Below are positions 1-12,087 of a stretch of 64,000 bases of DNA, piece after piece; the stretch's first letter is position 1; each line of letters begins with the position of its first letter. Source of the stretch: Cinnamomum chago (lineage: Eukaryota; Streptophyta; Magnoliopsida; Laurales; Lauraceae); assembly GCA_038049695.1 (NCBI GenBank), contig CP142459.1:67634001-67698000 (forward strand), in the 5' to 3' direction. A program made the translations under genes and the position numbers. The notes under the pieces are model-generated. The model saw nothing but the letters and a program-made list of their open reading frames with translations. It was not told the DNA's origin and ran no database searches.

Positions 1-2178
1 GGGTTTGTGTATTCTAAAAATGAGAACTGGTTAACAACCATGTTAAAGATCAGAGGAAATGTGTACAGTATATATGACTTCCCCACACTGCAATTGCTAG
101 AGCTTCTTCTTGAATATGGGGTGGCACAATATCTTATAGAAAGAAAAGATAAGTGTAGTACTATTTTGATGTTCAGTTCATGTGCCCCTAAATACATGGA
201 CAAGGATAACGACCTCAAAGTGGCCACTGTTTTTATTCAATTTATAGCACTTTGCAGGCGACTTACCCATCAAACAATTGATGAAAATTGCATAAATGGC
301 ACCACTGCCTTACTCGTCCAGGCCAATATGGAGATGACATGATCTTTCCAAGGGCGGTGCTCTAGTAGTTTTAAAATGTGATGTTGAAAATCAGCTAGGT
401 AATTTCATGACCAAGGTTTGTATTGTTTGACAAGAGAATCTGCTTGATGTGGAGAGCATATTACCTAGCTCAATGTTCAACTAACTTGCATTCAAGTTCA
501 CAATTCATAAAGACTCAATTTTAATCTATAGGTTTGACAGAGTGGGTTCATTTGATTTACTTTACAGTTTTTTCGCATTTGAGTATGGTGAGTTGGAGGA
601 ACTAATTTATCTGAGTTCACATTATACAATCCATCATCATGACGCCATCTAAAATCCGAACCATTGAAAATATGTGTCCTTTTTTATATGAGTTCTGGGT
701 CAAATTCTACACCAATCAGAACTGTGAGTACAATAAAATTGACCATGTGTATAACATGTAATTGAAATGAAAACCAAAGTAAAGACTTCATGTTTGATAG
801 GTGATCCATCTCAAGTGAGTTGAGGCCGACTCCAATTGAAGTTAGATATAAACCACTATAAGCAAAGGAAGCCATTTAGTGAAACAAAAAATGCAGCTTA
901 GATAATCATATGTTTATATGTCGTGGAAAATGGTTTAGACAGTTATCATGCCTTGCTGTGACCCGAGACAGAGTACCTTAGTCTTACGCATTTGAGTTGT
1001 GTAGGTTCCAGTGGCCAGGTTTTTGTTAAAGGTGATCAATCCACCATCAGTTTTCTAAACGGTTCCAAGTTGGAATAAAGGAAGAGGGTTGTGTGAAGTT
1101 GACAAAACTTCTGTCTCATTTATGATATAAATTATGAGACGCATACCATGGTGATATTGTTATTATTATTATTTTTACTGACTGTCTCCGTGGAGGGGAG
1201 CTACAACTTTAGTACTCAGGGATCAATCCCCTGTGGACTTTGTAAAATGGAGGTGCCTTGCCAATGATCCATCAGTGCGTCACGATGAAGTAGCTTTATT
1301 TATGGTTTGGAAAATACATAGATTGAAACATTTAAACCTCAATCTACCTTTCTGCAACTTCTTAATACACACTGTTCTTTCTTTCTTCTTTTTATCCCAA
1401 GTAAATCTCATTCTTTCAATATTCCCCTCGAAAAGGAATATGTCATCAAAGATCAAGATAAATTGTAGGAATTTCAACATTAAAAGTCATGTGTAAAAGT
1501 GATTCCACCTTCATCAAAAGTAGGGGAAATCTGATCAAATCAGCATGTAACCCTTTTTACTTTTTCACCAAATAATTACCTGCCTTCTTATTTTTAAAAG
1601 TTTATGCTCCTTTATTTATCTAAAAACAAGATTTGACAACCACCTTGACTGAAATTAAAGGCCAGTTTAACCGGTTGATGAAACCCTGCATGGTTTATTG
1701 TAAAAAAAAAAAAAAAAGGTTTTCTTGGATCTAACCTGATTTAATTTATAAATCTCTCTAAAACATAGACAATAATTAACTTGTAGAATCCCCTAAAAAT
1801 AGCTATTCCTCTTTATTTGCTTTCTTTTTAATCAATTCTACTGTTTCAGTAAGCTGGTTGCAGACAAACTTGGTTGAGGCAAGTGTCGGCCGACTAGAAA
1901 ATGGTATCTGTTCAAATTAGAAGATCCCATAGCATGACTATTGCACTATGATGATGTTGGCTTTGTGAGATTAAAAAATAATAAGAATTGAAAAAGTAGG
2001 ACAAAGAGAGGTTTTATGATTGAAGCATGCTCAAAAGATGGATGGATAGGAACTTTGTGGGGTTTCAAGAACCAAATATGGTCAATAAAGCTTCAGCTAA
2101 TAAATAAAAGTCAATAAAAGTACTTGGACCAAAAATCTATACACTGAATTTTATTGTAATATGGTAACAGGAATGGTC
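1..2178. other. Left-edge gene-free stretch
   Basis: No recognisable gene. A 111-codon open frame at 7-342 (+) has no ATG at its left limit, matches no family I know and is not flanked by clear splice sites. It could be chance or the decayed end of a gene lying to the left. The rest is AT-rich with short poly-A/T runs (for example near 1701). A tRNA-like B-box motif (GGGATCAATCCCC) near 1220 hints at an old SINE, but no A box or target duplication is visible. Confidence 0.5.
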
Positions 2179-2193
2179 AAGTGCCAATATGTG

Positions 2194-2820
2194 CCCCACG
2201 GTTTGGTCCAAGTTTGCCTGGAACTCTCTTCTAAAACCCTCTACTGCTTGTTTTGTTTGGAAATTATTTCATAACAAGCTCCCCACAAATGCTTGGGCCC
2301 AGTCGATTGGAGTACATCTGGCTTCCTCTTGCAGTCTGTGTGGCACCCATCAGGAGACTGCTTACAATTTGTTCTTCCTCTGTCCCTTTGCTGCTGCGTT
2401 CTGGGCCTGGTTAGAAGACAAAGGGAAGTTCAGGTTCCCCCTATCCAGCTCTGTCTTTGCTAAGTGGTCAGCCTTCTCCTTCAACTCCTGTTCCAGAGCC
2501 AAGAAGGGGCTGGGTGCGCTCTTCATCACTGCTATTTTCAGCATTTGGAATGTTAGAAACTTGTCTATCTTCAATAACAAGGTACCTTCTCTAGACTCTG
2601 CTATCAATTTCTTTATGGAGGATGCTTCTATTGCTCTTAGCAAATTGTCTTCTCCTTTCTCTAGTCTCATTTTAGATTCTTTTTTCCTTCTCTGTAACCA
2701 GCTCTATCCTTCTATAAGATAGAGTTCTGTTTGTTGGTTTTCCTCGTTTCTTTTCTGTAGCTTCTTTGGCCATTGTTTCTCTTTTGCTTTGTTAATTCAA
2801 TTTGCAACTTTGAAAAAAAA
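2194..2820 (+). mobile_element. 5'-truncated L1-type LINE, 3' end of ORF2
   Basis: The frame to the stop at 2720-2722 encodes the zinc-binding tail of a plant non-LTR reverse transcriptase (zf-RVT type). Key residues are the WKLFHNKLPT stretch, the Cys-rich CSLCGTHQET knuckle followed by LFFLCPFA, and a later AIFSIWNVRN motif, all typical of plant L1 ORF2 C-termini. A short 3'UTR and a poly-A run at about 2812-2820 follow. The body is flanked by AAGTGCCAATATGTG at 2179-2193 and AAGTGCCAATGTGTG at 2821-2835, a 15-bp target-site duplication with one mismatch. This defines the insertion and shows it was 5'-truncated on arrival. The upstream endonuclease and RT domains are absent. The remaining frame is still open, which suggests modest age. 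Confidence 0.88.
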
Positions 2821-2859
2821 AAGTGCCAATGTGTGAACCATATATAAATATATATATAT

Positions 2860-3042
2860 GGGGGTATTCAAGTGAGGAATTTTCTCACCATGCATGTATG
2901 GTGAGACTCTCTTTTTGAAGAAGTTTCAAGTACAAAAGTGTGTACTCATTTCAAATACAAAAGCCCTTTTTTACTTGAAACCTTTTTAAAAAAGGGAGCC
3001 CCTCACCACACATGGTGAGAAAATCCATCACTTAAATATTTC
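2860..3042. mobile_element. Small inverted-repeat MITE in a TA-rich site
   Basis: The left end GGGTATTCAAGTGAGGAATT and the reverse complement of the right end are clearly related (shared core TTTTCTCACCATG, about 35 bp, imperfect). The middle also pairs partly, with a run of AAGTTTCAAG facing CTTGAAACC. The element lies in a TATATA tract, so a TA target duplication is possible but cannot be proven. It begins about 25 bp beyond the LINE. The superfamily is undetermined; the TA target would fit a mariner/Stowaway-like origin. Confidence 0.55.
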
Positions 3043-3358
3043 TTTATATATATTTATATAGTCCCAAGCAGCATGGATAGAATCTGCCATGAGAGGAGTC
3101 TTTGACCCCATCTTCTCCCCCCATTATCTATTTGCTTTACAGTTTCCCAAATCAATCTGCTCATTTAGCTAGAAAAAAAAAAAAAAAAAACAAACAAACA
3201 TACGTCTAATCAGCCATGTGACCGTGGAGAATTTAGAGCTTGGCCACTCTCCAAGTCAAAGATGATCTAAGTCACATGGCTGATGCCACGTTAGATATGT
3301 CTAATGCCGGACACTCGTATGAGTGTATCACTATGCATCTATCAATGTGTTTGAGGGA

Positions 3359-3563
3359 CACTACACCAAAAATCGGAAATTGGAACGGAAAAGCGTTCCT
3401 AATCCTCCCGTTCCTAATCCGTTAAACCGTTCCAATTTCCGTTCCAATTTGGATTAGGAACGGTTGGTACCAAATTGGAACGGAAATTGGAACGGTTTAA
3501 CGAATTAGGAACGGGAGGATTAGGAACGCTTTTCCGTTCTAATTTTCGATTTTTGGTGTAGTG
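3359..3563. mobile_element. CACTA-like palindromic MITE with 3-bp target duplication
   Basis: This is a 205-bp near-perfect palindrome. Both ends read CACTACACCAAAAATCG inward, and the arms of about 94 bp pair along almost their full length around a loop of about 17 bp near 3453-3470. The ends match the CACTA terminus typical of En/Spm (CMC) transposons. The flanks are GGA at 3356-3358 and GGA at 3564-3566, the 3-bp target duplication expected for that superfamily. There is no coding capacity. The arms contain repeats of GGAACGG/CCGTTCC. A transcript would fold into a long hairpin able to feed small RNAs (inference). Confidence 0.85.
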
Positions 3564-3566
3564 GGA

Positions 3567-4552
3567 AGAGAGTGGGAATTCATTGTGAGGCCCTATTAAT
3601 GAAAATTTAAACCGTTCAAAATAAATATATTTTTTATATATACGGTGATTTCAAACTTTTACTCTAATAAGAAGGAAAATCTTCTTCTATACTATACAAT
3701 CCTCTGGAGCACTGAATGGATTGTAGACAAAGGCAGTACCAACATTGAACCTCATGGGACCTATAGTGATGACTGGATCCAATCCCAAGTGACTGCAAAG
3801 CGCGGGAGAAGACCATCAGAGTGTCCTAACATAAGATTGGGCATTGTTTAACTAAAAATGCATAAGACTGTGTAAGCACATCATCATCAGTCATGCGGTT
3901 CATTATTGGATAAAAGTCTAATCATGTGTTATGTCAAAATGGATAGCTTCGATGTGACAGAAGAGAGGCCAACTGCAAATGAAGATGACGTGAGTTGATT
4001 TGGGAAGAAGTCGTCGTCTGTCGTTATGCTGTTAGCGTCTGAAATCTGAATGGACTGGATACCCTCACATCATGCAGGGAGGGAGCACTTTCACATTTGA
4101 GGAGAGGACACACAGGGGAGGGGAGGGGGGACAATGGTATAGATTAGAGGACACGATGTTGGGTGGGGCAGCAGAAAATACCTGCATTTGATGGTCAACT
4201 ACGATGCAAAATCACAAACAAACCAAGCAATCAGTCACATAATCATTGTGCGGCCAAAATGCCTACGTCGACAGAAAAGCCATTTTTAATCTCCAGGAAA
4301 GCTCCATACATGATGAAAAGATTGAGACATAAACCCAACAGAGGATGCCATCTCAAGCAGCAGAAAAGACTTACACATGTGAGGAGGGAAAGACACATGA
4401 TTGATTCCTAGTCATCCGTGGGAGAGAGGCGAGGTTCCCAACCAACAATTGGGCAGCCCTCTTTCACATTCCTGACCATAGTTTACAAATGCAAACCTGT
4501 GGAGTAATCCTTTTTTTGGTCTAACCCTCATTATCAAACGTAGTATATATTC
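3567..4552. other. Intergenic, no gene seen
   Basis: No family-recognisable frame on either strand. The longest frames (3645-3851 and 4163-4411, +) have no known motif and look like chance. The stretch carries a G-rich patch near 4114-4132. Confidence 0.5.
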
Positions 4553-4560
4553 ATCCAGAT

Positions 4561-5207
4561 CAGTGGCGGATCCAGGATTTAAAATCACTGGGGGCATGAT
4601 TAAGTAATAGGGGGTTGCCCCCGGAATATTTTTTTTGGGTTATTTATATGATTGCAAATGATTTTTTCTTCATGCTTGAGAAAAAACAATACACAAAAAA
4701 AATAGTGGACCTTTTACATACACTATCAGTAACTAATACACAAAAAGGTGCATTCAAAGACAGATAGTTTGTAGATTTCCACTGCATTGCAAATCATGCC
4801 TAGCAAGGACAAATAGTGTGCAGATTTACCCCAAACCTTTTATATGGAACAAATATAATATAATAATTTCAAGCAATAAAACAAGACATATTTATTTATC
4901 ACAATTGTTCTCTACGAGTTTTCATATTCTTAAAAAATTCTATTACAATATCATTAGTAATTGTTCCAAGCAACTCATTTTCTATAAAACATACAAGACA
5001 ATCATTCATAAATTGCGCAGGCCCCCAGTGGATATATACTGGGCCTGATAAGTGATAACTTTTCATTGGGGGGCCTGGTTCAATGTCATTGGGGGTCCAA
5101 AAAATTCATTGGGGGCCTTATGAAAAAAATTAGTGGGCCTCACCATAATTATAAGTAAAACTTATAAAATCCACTGGGGGCCTGGATATATGCTAGATCC
5201 GCCTCTG
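4561..5207. mobile_element. hAT-like non-autonomous DNA transposon
   Basis: The left end reads CAGTGGCGGATCCAGGATTT and the reverse complement of the right end reads CAGAGGCGGATCTAGCATAT. These are imperfect terminal inverted repeats starting CAG-GGCGGATC. The flanks are ATCCAGAT at 4553-4560 and ATCTAGAT at 5208-5215, an 8-bp target duplication with one mismatch, which is the hAT signature. The interior has several direct and inverted copies of CACTGGGGGCC (near 5028, 5070, 5108, 5172) and no transposase frame. At 647 bp it is a deletion derivative or a large MITE. Confidence 0.82.
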
Positions 5208-5215
5208 ATCTAGAT

Positions 5216-6090
5216 GCTAAATAAGCTAATTCCCTTTTTAAAAAAGAAGGAAAAAAAAGGACTTTATGTATAGACTGATGAATTGGTTCTTTCTAAAACA
5301 ATATGAAGAAAATATTGCTCAAACTTGATTTTTAAGTTTTTTGGAATATTCATCTTTAATTAATACATAATATCAAAATGATGAGCATACATTTGCAATA
5401 TTTCTGTGTTGTTGGAGTGAACCCATCAAAAAATAGCATCATGGCTTGAACCTTTAAATGCATTGGGTGATGCAAATAGATCGAAACCCAGCTTTAAAAC
5501 CACTGGTCCAACATATATATTGAGCACAAAGGGCCGGGGCATATATCATATACTTATATTAACTTTTTTAAGAAAACTCGAAAGCTCAAAAACTCAAATT
5601 TGACTCTCTTTATTTAGTTATTTATTTTTTATTTTTTTTGCTAAGACAAACCTGACTCTTGAAAGTCATTGAATCGAGTTGCTTGGGCAAGTCTGACTGA
5701 CCACTTATTCAGATGTGGTGAACCCTGTCCATATTTCCTGATTCACGGAGCCCAATTTACTTGTCTGGGTTAATTAGACATGATGTTGCCAAGTCAGTTG
5801 ATGGGACATCAACAGATAATAGTTTGGGATCATTCACCATTCTATGGTCATTGTACAGACCGTCCAGTAACACTGGAACATGGACCCTACATGTATATAA
5901 GGGGGGAAATCTTCATCAAGCATTTGATGCAAATGGACCTTGTTAAAGAATTGAGGGGAATGTCAACACCTAATAAGCATTTCCACAGTTGCGTCCATGT
6001 TTTCAGTTGAGTTTTTTTTTTTTTTTGGTAGAAATGTTTTCGGTGGAATTAAAACGTGTTTTTCCCTTCTCAACTTTCAAGCAATGTGTT
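5216..6090. other. Intergenic, no gene seen
   Basis: AT-rich DNA with T-runs near 5620 and 6010. The overlapping frames at 5761-6010 have no conserved motif and are probably fortuitous. Confidence 0.5.
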
Positions 6091-6106
6091 ACGGTCCTAA
6101 ATGTTT

Positions 6107-6374
6107 TTTATTTTTTTACTAACACAGGATTCTCAATCCTTTGGACTGTACTATTCCCTTCAGGCCCAAAGAGAAGCCTGGTAAAACTCATGTGGCCCCT
6201 AGGTGGTAGCACAAGTGGACTCAGCCTTCGGTTCCTGAAGAGGAGGGAACTGGGAGTCGATACCAGGACCTCTAGCTCCGGAAGAGAGAGGAACCGTGGT
6301 CCTGACCACTCGGCAACCCCTTGGGGTTTAAAAGAAAGATTTTCAACCACAGTGGGAGGTCCTGTCAACTTTTA
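6107..6374 (-). mobile_element. tRNA-derived SINE, full copy
   Basis: Read on the minus strand, this carries an RNA polymerase III promoter: an A box TTGCCGAGTGGTCAGG (6301-6316) and a B box GGTATCGACTCCC (6252-6264), spaced about 37 nt apart as in a tRNA. An unrelated body and an A-rich tail follow (T-run 6107-6117 on the plus strand). It is bracketed by perfect 16-bp target duplications, ACGGTCCTAAATGTTT at 6091-6106 and again at 6375-6390. About 45 bp precede the A box on the minus strand, more than usual, which may be an extra 5' segment. A second, 5'-truncated copy lies at 33613-33730. The perfect duplication suggests a fairly recent insertion. Confidence 0.88.
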
Positions 6375-6390
6375 ACGGTCCTAAATGTTT

Positions 6391-9300
6391 GTAAGACTTA
6401 ATTTGACGCATTCCATTGATCCTATGGCTTTTAACACATCGTTGAATTTAACGTTTCCAGATTATTACCTTTTTGCAACATTGATCAGGAGGGCTAATAA
6501 ATCTCGTCATTAGCGTCGTATAAACTGGATTTATAAGGTACCAAACAATCAATTTAACCCAAAAGGAGATAAGGACTGAATCTTCGGGTCCGACATAAGG
6601 AAAATTTAGGCCTCGGTCATCTTCTCTGATTACAAGTGCAGGATCCAACTCAGTGCTTAAGCACAACCTAAATTTAGCCCCAAGGAGTTGGGTCCTGACC
6701 ATGGAAGCCCGGATGGCCTGACAGAAATATAAACCAAACTTACAATTTAATAGTTGTGTAAAAAGTTGGATAAAAGTTGAGAGAGAGAAAGATAGGTGCA
6801 ATTGGACCCTATATGGAGTCAAGATTGAGGCTCTATAGAGTCTTCTCGGAATCCATGTATATATGGGTTTGTATTAAAATTTTATGATGGCTGTCAACTT
6901 ACCTAAAACAATCATTGTTCTTTATCTAGGGCAGCTTGGGACAGGAACTAAAAACTGGTAAAGTTTATCTTAGAGGGCTCAAAATCGCAAGCATTCCCAC
7001 ACCAAGCCAGGCAATTGGAAGTTAAATCAAGCCCACACTCTTTTGGACTGTATTAGGGCTCATTTCACTAATTTTATTTTGGTTTAGAGTTCATATAAAC
7101 TCAGAAAGTTGCGTGCTTGATCTTTTCTCTTAGACCCTAGATCACAACAGTGGGGGTCACAATAAAGGTATAACAAGACTAATCCTTGGGCCACATCAAA
7201 CTTCAAGTGGGCTATGTAGAAACCGGATTCTCCACAGCATATATACGAAGGCTAACCCTCACTTCCCACCAGTGTGAGTAGTCTGCAACATGGAAACCAT
7301 ATCTTTGTACTTTGAATATGAATAGAATAACTAAGCCAAAAGGTAATACAATATTTGCAGTATGACCAAGGAAAGCAATAATACCTAGCATTAATTTGAC
7401 ACAAGACGGGTAAATGTAGGGTGGTTTTGGACACAAGACATGGGTGCCTAATGCCACTCCACCAGCTTCCAGGTGGGTTGAATCCGAGACTTTTTTCAAA
7501 CCTTAAAAAAGAAGCATCGATGGTTGAGTTTAATAATCTTGTAGTCGAAACGGGGTGGATGTTGGGCTCATACATGTACGAATCCAAGTTCAAATCCAGA
7601 CCTGAAAATACAACACTTTAATAGAGTAACTAGCGTAGCTTGGGTTATGAAATATGATGCTTGGTACGCATTAAAAAATGTTGCGCACAGTTAAATTATC
7701 TAATTATCTATTTATAAAAAAACAAAAAATTTGCATAGCATTTGACATATTTAACAACTTCAAAAGTTGAAATTGTGGTAAAAAAAAAAAATTTCAATTA
7801 GCTCCTAATGTTGGATTTATGTTTTATATTCCGAGTTTGCCAGAGTGTTATATATCAAATAGTTTATTATAACTTTATACTTTGAAGACAGTCAAGATGT
7901 GACAATGTACTCTCTTGAAATAGATGTAGATAGGTTGCCGAACAACGTAATCTTTTTATGTGGTTTGATTGTTGATCATAGGTTTCTCGTTTCCACATGC
8001 ATTGTTACAATAGCTATCTTAGATTGAATGATGAAAAATGCCAGATGAAAATGTTTTTTATGGGTTACAAATCCATAAGAAAACCTTATCTTTTTTGTCA
8101 AAATGTAGATAATGTGGCAACTTGTCCTTTGCTCCATTAGGCCAGAGTTTTAGATCTCTAAAACCTGAATACTGAATTGTACTCTTAACTTTCTCTGGCC
8201 AATCCCCTGGTAGCTTTGGTGAAGCACCTCTATCTCCCCAGAAAGAATCAAGAAATGGTCGTAGATCTGATGGTTAAGGAGGCCTGAGTGGGACGAATGT
8301 GTGTGGGTGGGTGGGTATTTACCAGAGAGAAATTATACTAATTTGAGTTTCTATGTGATTCAAATCGGGTTTCATATCGGTTTTTGTTCAGGTCGAATCC
8401 ATAGGCTCCTTGGATATTAGAATACTGTTCACAATCACATACTTATTTCAATGGGTCAGTTTGGACTTTGGTCGATATTGCTGAGAACTTCTCACCAATT
8501 GAATTTGAGTTGTGGACAGTTCTTATTCCACCTTCATTTTCTCTAGTGTTTTTTCTCATCCAAATATACCCATATGTGTCTAGTTTCATGTTCATGTAGC
8601 AGTCCCACTTATCCTCTCATCCACAGGTTTGGATGAATGGAATATGTATCCAACCATTAGTGCATTGATGCTTATTGCTTCATGCACATTAATTGCTTTT
8701 CAAGTTTCCCCATATTTAAAGGAAGCAGGTTTTATACTGCTTCCCTAATAGAAATTTCTCACTTTTTTTTTCCAAAATAGAACATAGCAAAGTTTAAATT
8801 GACCCCCATAGTTTATCAGATACAAGTGGCTTTAATAAATAACCATCTAAGAAAAGTTCTGTTGAATGTCACGAGCTGTATGGTAACTAAGAAATACATA
8901 ATCATCAAAATTCCCCTTTTCCTATCATAGCTTTAGATTAAACAGCTACCATCCATAGATCTGATTATTCCTTAGTAGCTAATCCTACTGTTCTTTCCAG
9001 ACCACCTACCAAGGGCTATCAAGAAAAACCATGTGGTTTCTACCAAAAAAACAAAAACAAAAACCATGGGGGGGATTCCGATAAAAGCTCTGTTGTGGAT
9101 ACAGCATAGTTATACATCATAGCAAGAGGTGAGGCAACGGTTAACATTATTCCAGTGCTACCAAGTCAAACAAGTCATAACCACCTTGGTCACAAGTGCA
9201 ACTAGCTTATTGTCCCAATATGTACACTTTCTTTTACATGCAATACTAACACAACATACACAAATCCATCCACGATAATCATTAATCACTAATCAACACA
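6391..9300. other. Long intergenic stretch, no gene seen
   Basis: No frame shows a recognisable family. Frames at 6448-6822 and 7212-7621 overlap on opposite strands and lack conserved motifs. The content is mainly AT-rich unique sequence with short homopolymers and a GTGGGTGGGTGGG tract near 8304. This is the 3' flank of the bHLH gene that follows. Confidence 0.5.
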
Positions 9301-9310
9301 GGTACTCACC

Positions 9311-10003
9311 TCATTGATCAGAGAAGTTGGTCACGTTTGCCATCTCTGGGAGGTCGAGCCTGGCTCCTCCTGGTGGCCCAAGGGAAGAGGAAGAACCCAT
9401 GTCAATGGGTCCAATCTGCCAATTTCCTGTTGCCGCCGGTCCAACATGAGGTGATTGCTGGCCGGTTTGTAGCTCTTTCACCTGCCTCTTCAAGAACTTC
9501 ACGTAGCGAATGGCTTCATCGAGCATCGAGGCAGTGTCCATCTTCATTCCTCCGGGAACAAGCCTTTGCAGGATCCTTATCCTCTCACTTATCTTCTCTC
9601 GCCGGTGGCGAGCCGCAACACTCTGTGGGTCGTCGCTGATTCGAACATTTCTCCTCTTTGGCTTCTGAATTGTCGCGGGGTCGATGTCGACGGGCTGCAT
9701 CACCGCGATCTTGTACATCATTTCCTTCATGGCACACAACTCTTCCTCTCCTCCTTCTAGGTTGTTCCCCTTGTGTTCAATTGAGAAACTTGAATTGGAC
9801 ACTCGATTGGATGATGGTGGTGGTGGTAGTGGTGGTGGTGGTATTTCATGTATTCCAATGCTTGAATAGAATACATGACTAGAAGATGGTAAGCAATGTG
9901 CTTGAAGAGGGTCTTTCATAGAGTTTAGTAGCTCAAAAGGAAGGGGATGGAGGGGACATTGATTTCCCATGGCCATGTCCCAATAGCTGCTGCATCCATC
10001 CAT
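9311..10003 (-). CDS. HEC: HECATE-like bHLH transcription factor, single exon
   Basis: A 230-residue nuclear regulator. Residues about 94-118 ([20 protein letters not shown], then [10 protein letters not shown]) are the diagnostic block of the HECATE/INDEHISCENT group (bHLH group VIIIb). The basic region and two helices run from about 123 to 178, with [20 protein letters not shown], then [20 protein letters not shown] and the second helix. The basic region lacks the Glu of canonical E-box binders, normal for this group. A Pro-rich run (about 55-63) and a Glu-rich patch (about 85-89) precede the domain. HEC proteins in Arabidopsis act in gynoecium and transmitting-tract development and in shoot meristem timing, with SPATULA as partner (family knowledge). 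The absence of introns matches the family. The ATG at 10003 is followed by an intact frame and lies about 50 bp from a TATA box. Which HEC paralogue it is cannot be decided. Confidence 0.95.
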   Translation of the reverse strand: MDGCSSYWDMAMGNQCPLHPLPFELLNSMKDPLQAHCLPSSSHVFYSSIGIHEIPPPPLPPPPSSNRVSNSSFSIEHKGNNLEGGEEELCAMKEMMYKIAVMQPVDIDPATIQKPKRRNVRISDDPQSVAARHRREKISERIRILQRLVPGGMKMDTASMLDEAIRYVKFLKRQVKELQTGQQSPHVGPAATGNWQIGPIDMGSSSSLGPPGGARLDLPEMANVTNFSDQ

Positions 10004-10050
10004 AAATGAACATGTGGGTACTCTACATTATTGAACATGGTGAGGGCCTG

Positions 10051-10060
10051 CTATATATAA
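10051..10060 (-). promoter_or_regulatory. TATA box of the HECATE-like gene
   Basis: On the minus strand the sequence reads TTATATATAG, a good TATA element, 48-57 bp upstream of the ATG. With transcription starting about 25-30 bp downstream, the leader would be only about 20-25 nt. Confidence 0.55.
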
Positions 10061-12045
10061 TTCATTTTGGCCATTGAAGAGGGCTTTAAACGTGTGATCA
10101 ACACTTCTAATAGGTAGAGAGAGAGGTGGCAATGAAACAGAAACCTTTATTACTTAGGAACTTTAGGTTGGTTGATGACATGTAAGTAGGTATAGCCAAT
10201 CATCGCATTTGTCTTTTTCTTTTTCTTGCTATCAAGAAATGAAAGGGAATGCCAAAAGGTACTATTTCCCAAGAAGAACTATTTCGTCTGTTAGTAGAAC
10301 TCAATGTGTGATTCATCTTCACCGTCCAACTGATGTAGATGGCCATTGTTAGTGTTGCCACTGACCTTCTAATCAAATAGGGAATGATATCTTTAAATGG
10401 GGTGTCAGGAAGAATTTTGCCTTCTGCTCAATTAATGAAACAACTTAAGACCATAAAATCACTTTTCTATTGGCTGGGACAGTTTGTTTAATGGATATGA
10501 ATTTTTAGTGTGAGGCGCATTTCTGAAAGTGACTAAAATTGAAGAAATAGAGGTAAATATTCCTAACTCATGACTATCAAATAGTTACTGTTTATTAGAA
10601 AAAGAGTTAAGGGGAAATTAGAAAAAATGATTTATATGGGCCATGGATAGTGTTCATTACGTACCCATCTCTCCTTAATTTGTTTTCCTTAGAATGAGAG
10701 AGTATTTGATAGATGTTCGTAGATATTTCCCTTTATTTCTTCAATTTAATCACTTTTAAAAATATATTTCTTAAAAAACTTTGAAATTCAACCTTGAGAG
10801 ACCTAGTCTCATGTTTTTTTTTTTTTTTAACGCTATAATCTAACTTGTCATTATTCATTCAATAAACAATGATTTGGCAGAGATGGTCCACACCCTCACC
10901 CTCATATAGGGTGTACTGTGCATGCAATTGATGGCTGTTGCTCTTTCCCAATGAGAATTTACTTTTCCCTTTGACATTGACATTGTATTTCTATAAGCTG
11001 TGAGTTCCTGATTTCAGAGAAAAGGCTTCATAAATGGAGGTAACGTCATCTTTGATTTGTTTACTGAATTGGCCATGGTGTCTCAGATATAAAAAGGATA
11101 TATTATAATAGATGAGGGAAACAGGTAAGACCCACAAGATTCAAGGGTCCAGCTGTGCACCTCGTGAGAGGTTGCAGACTTTTACATATCCCTATATCAC
11201 AAAATTCTTCCAATTCCATGGATGAGATTTCATGCAATCAATTCCTAGGGCATTTTTTTCTTCACCCATCAACTTGACCAATGTCCATAACTATAGGCTT
11301 GAGTATGGTTCTTTCTTAGTCTTTGAAAAATGTACTCAACTAGTACATATGTTATATATTGATGCAAAATCTAAATTTGTCAAAGATTAACTCAATTGAC
11401 ATGTTTACAGAAGATTAAGACACTAAAATATTAGAATGTAAGACTGATTTTTGAAGAACCACATATTAAGAAAGTAACTTAGCCATAATACAAGCTACTT
11501 TGCAATACCTCAACAAAGTTTTGCTCATTTTAGTCACAGTATTTAAGATAATTACCCGTAGTTACTAAGGATAGGGAGCTTGCTCAACGTCCCCACTTTC
11601 TATTTAGGACATGGTGAAGATCAATATGGAGAAGACAGTCATGTGGACTTTCAACTAGAATTAGTATAGATTAACAGGGAGATAGCTGTCATGTGGACTT
11701 TCTACTTTTGAAACATTACTTCCATGTAGATAGGTATGTCACTAGTCCTAAATTCCAGTGTGATCACACTTTGTTTATATTTGCAAGCCCAACTGACTCA
11801 TAAAGAGTCCAATGGGCCGGCCTGTGAGTCTAACTGGCTCTTGCCTATGGATTAAAAATTCTAATTTGGCCCAATATTGAGGAGTTGGACCTATTACTGT
11901 GGTGACCTCAATCGAACTCATAACTCAAATTATGACTTACAAACGGGCTAGGCCCATTTTTATCTTAGGCCATATCATTCCTTGTTGAGTGTTGACAGCA
12001 ATACAAGTAGGTTGTCAAAAGCAACAAAATTACAAGAAGGAAAAG

Positions 12046-12048
<3 letters not shown>
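10061..12048. other. Upstream region of the bHLH gene, no gene seen
   Basis: AT-rich DNA with no recognisable coding region. A T-run occurs at about 10816-10829. A phrase containing GTCATGTGGACTTTC occurs twice, near 11638 and 11689, as a short local direct repeat. Confidence 0.45.

Positions 12049-12085
<37 letters not shown>
12049..12085. repeat. (AT)n microsatellite
   Basis: An uninterrupted AT dinucleotide run of about 37 bp. Confidence 0.95.

Positions 12086-12087
<2 letters not shown>

Noticed and set aside
9337-9882. Plus-strand frames opposite the bHLH gene
   Set aside because: Antisense shadows of a GC-rich coding exon; no recognisable protein family.
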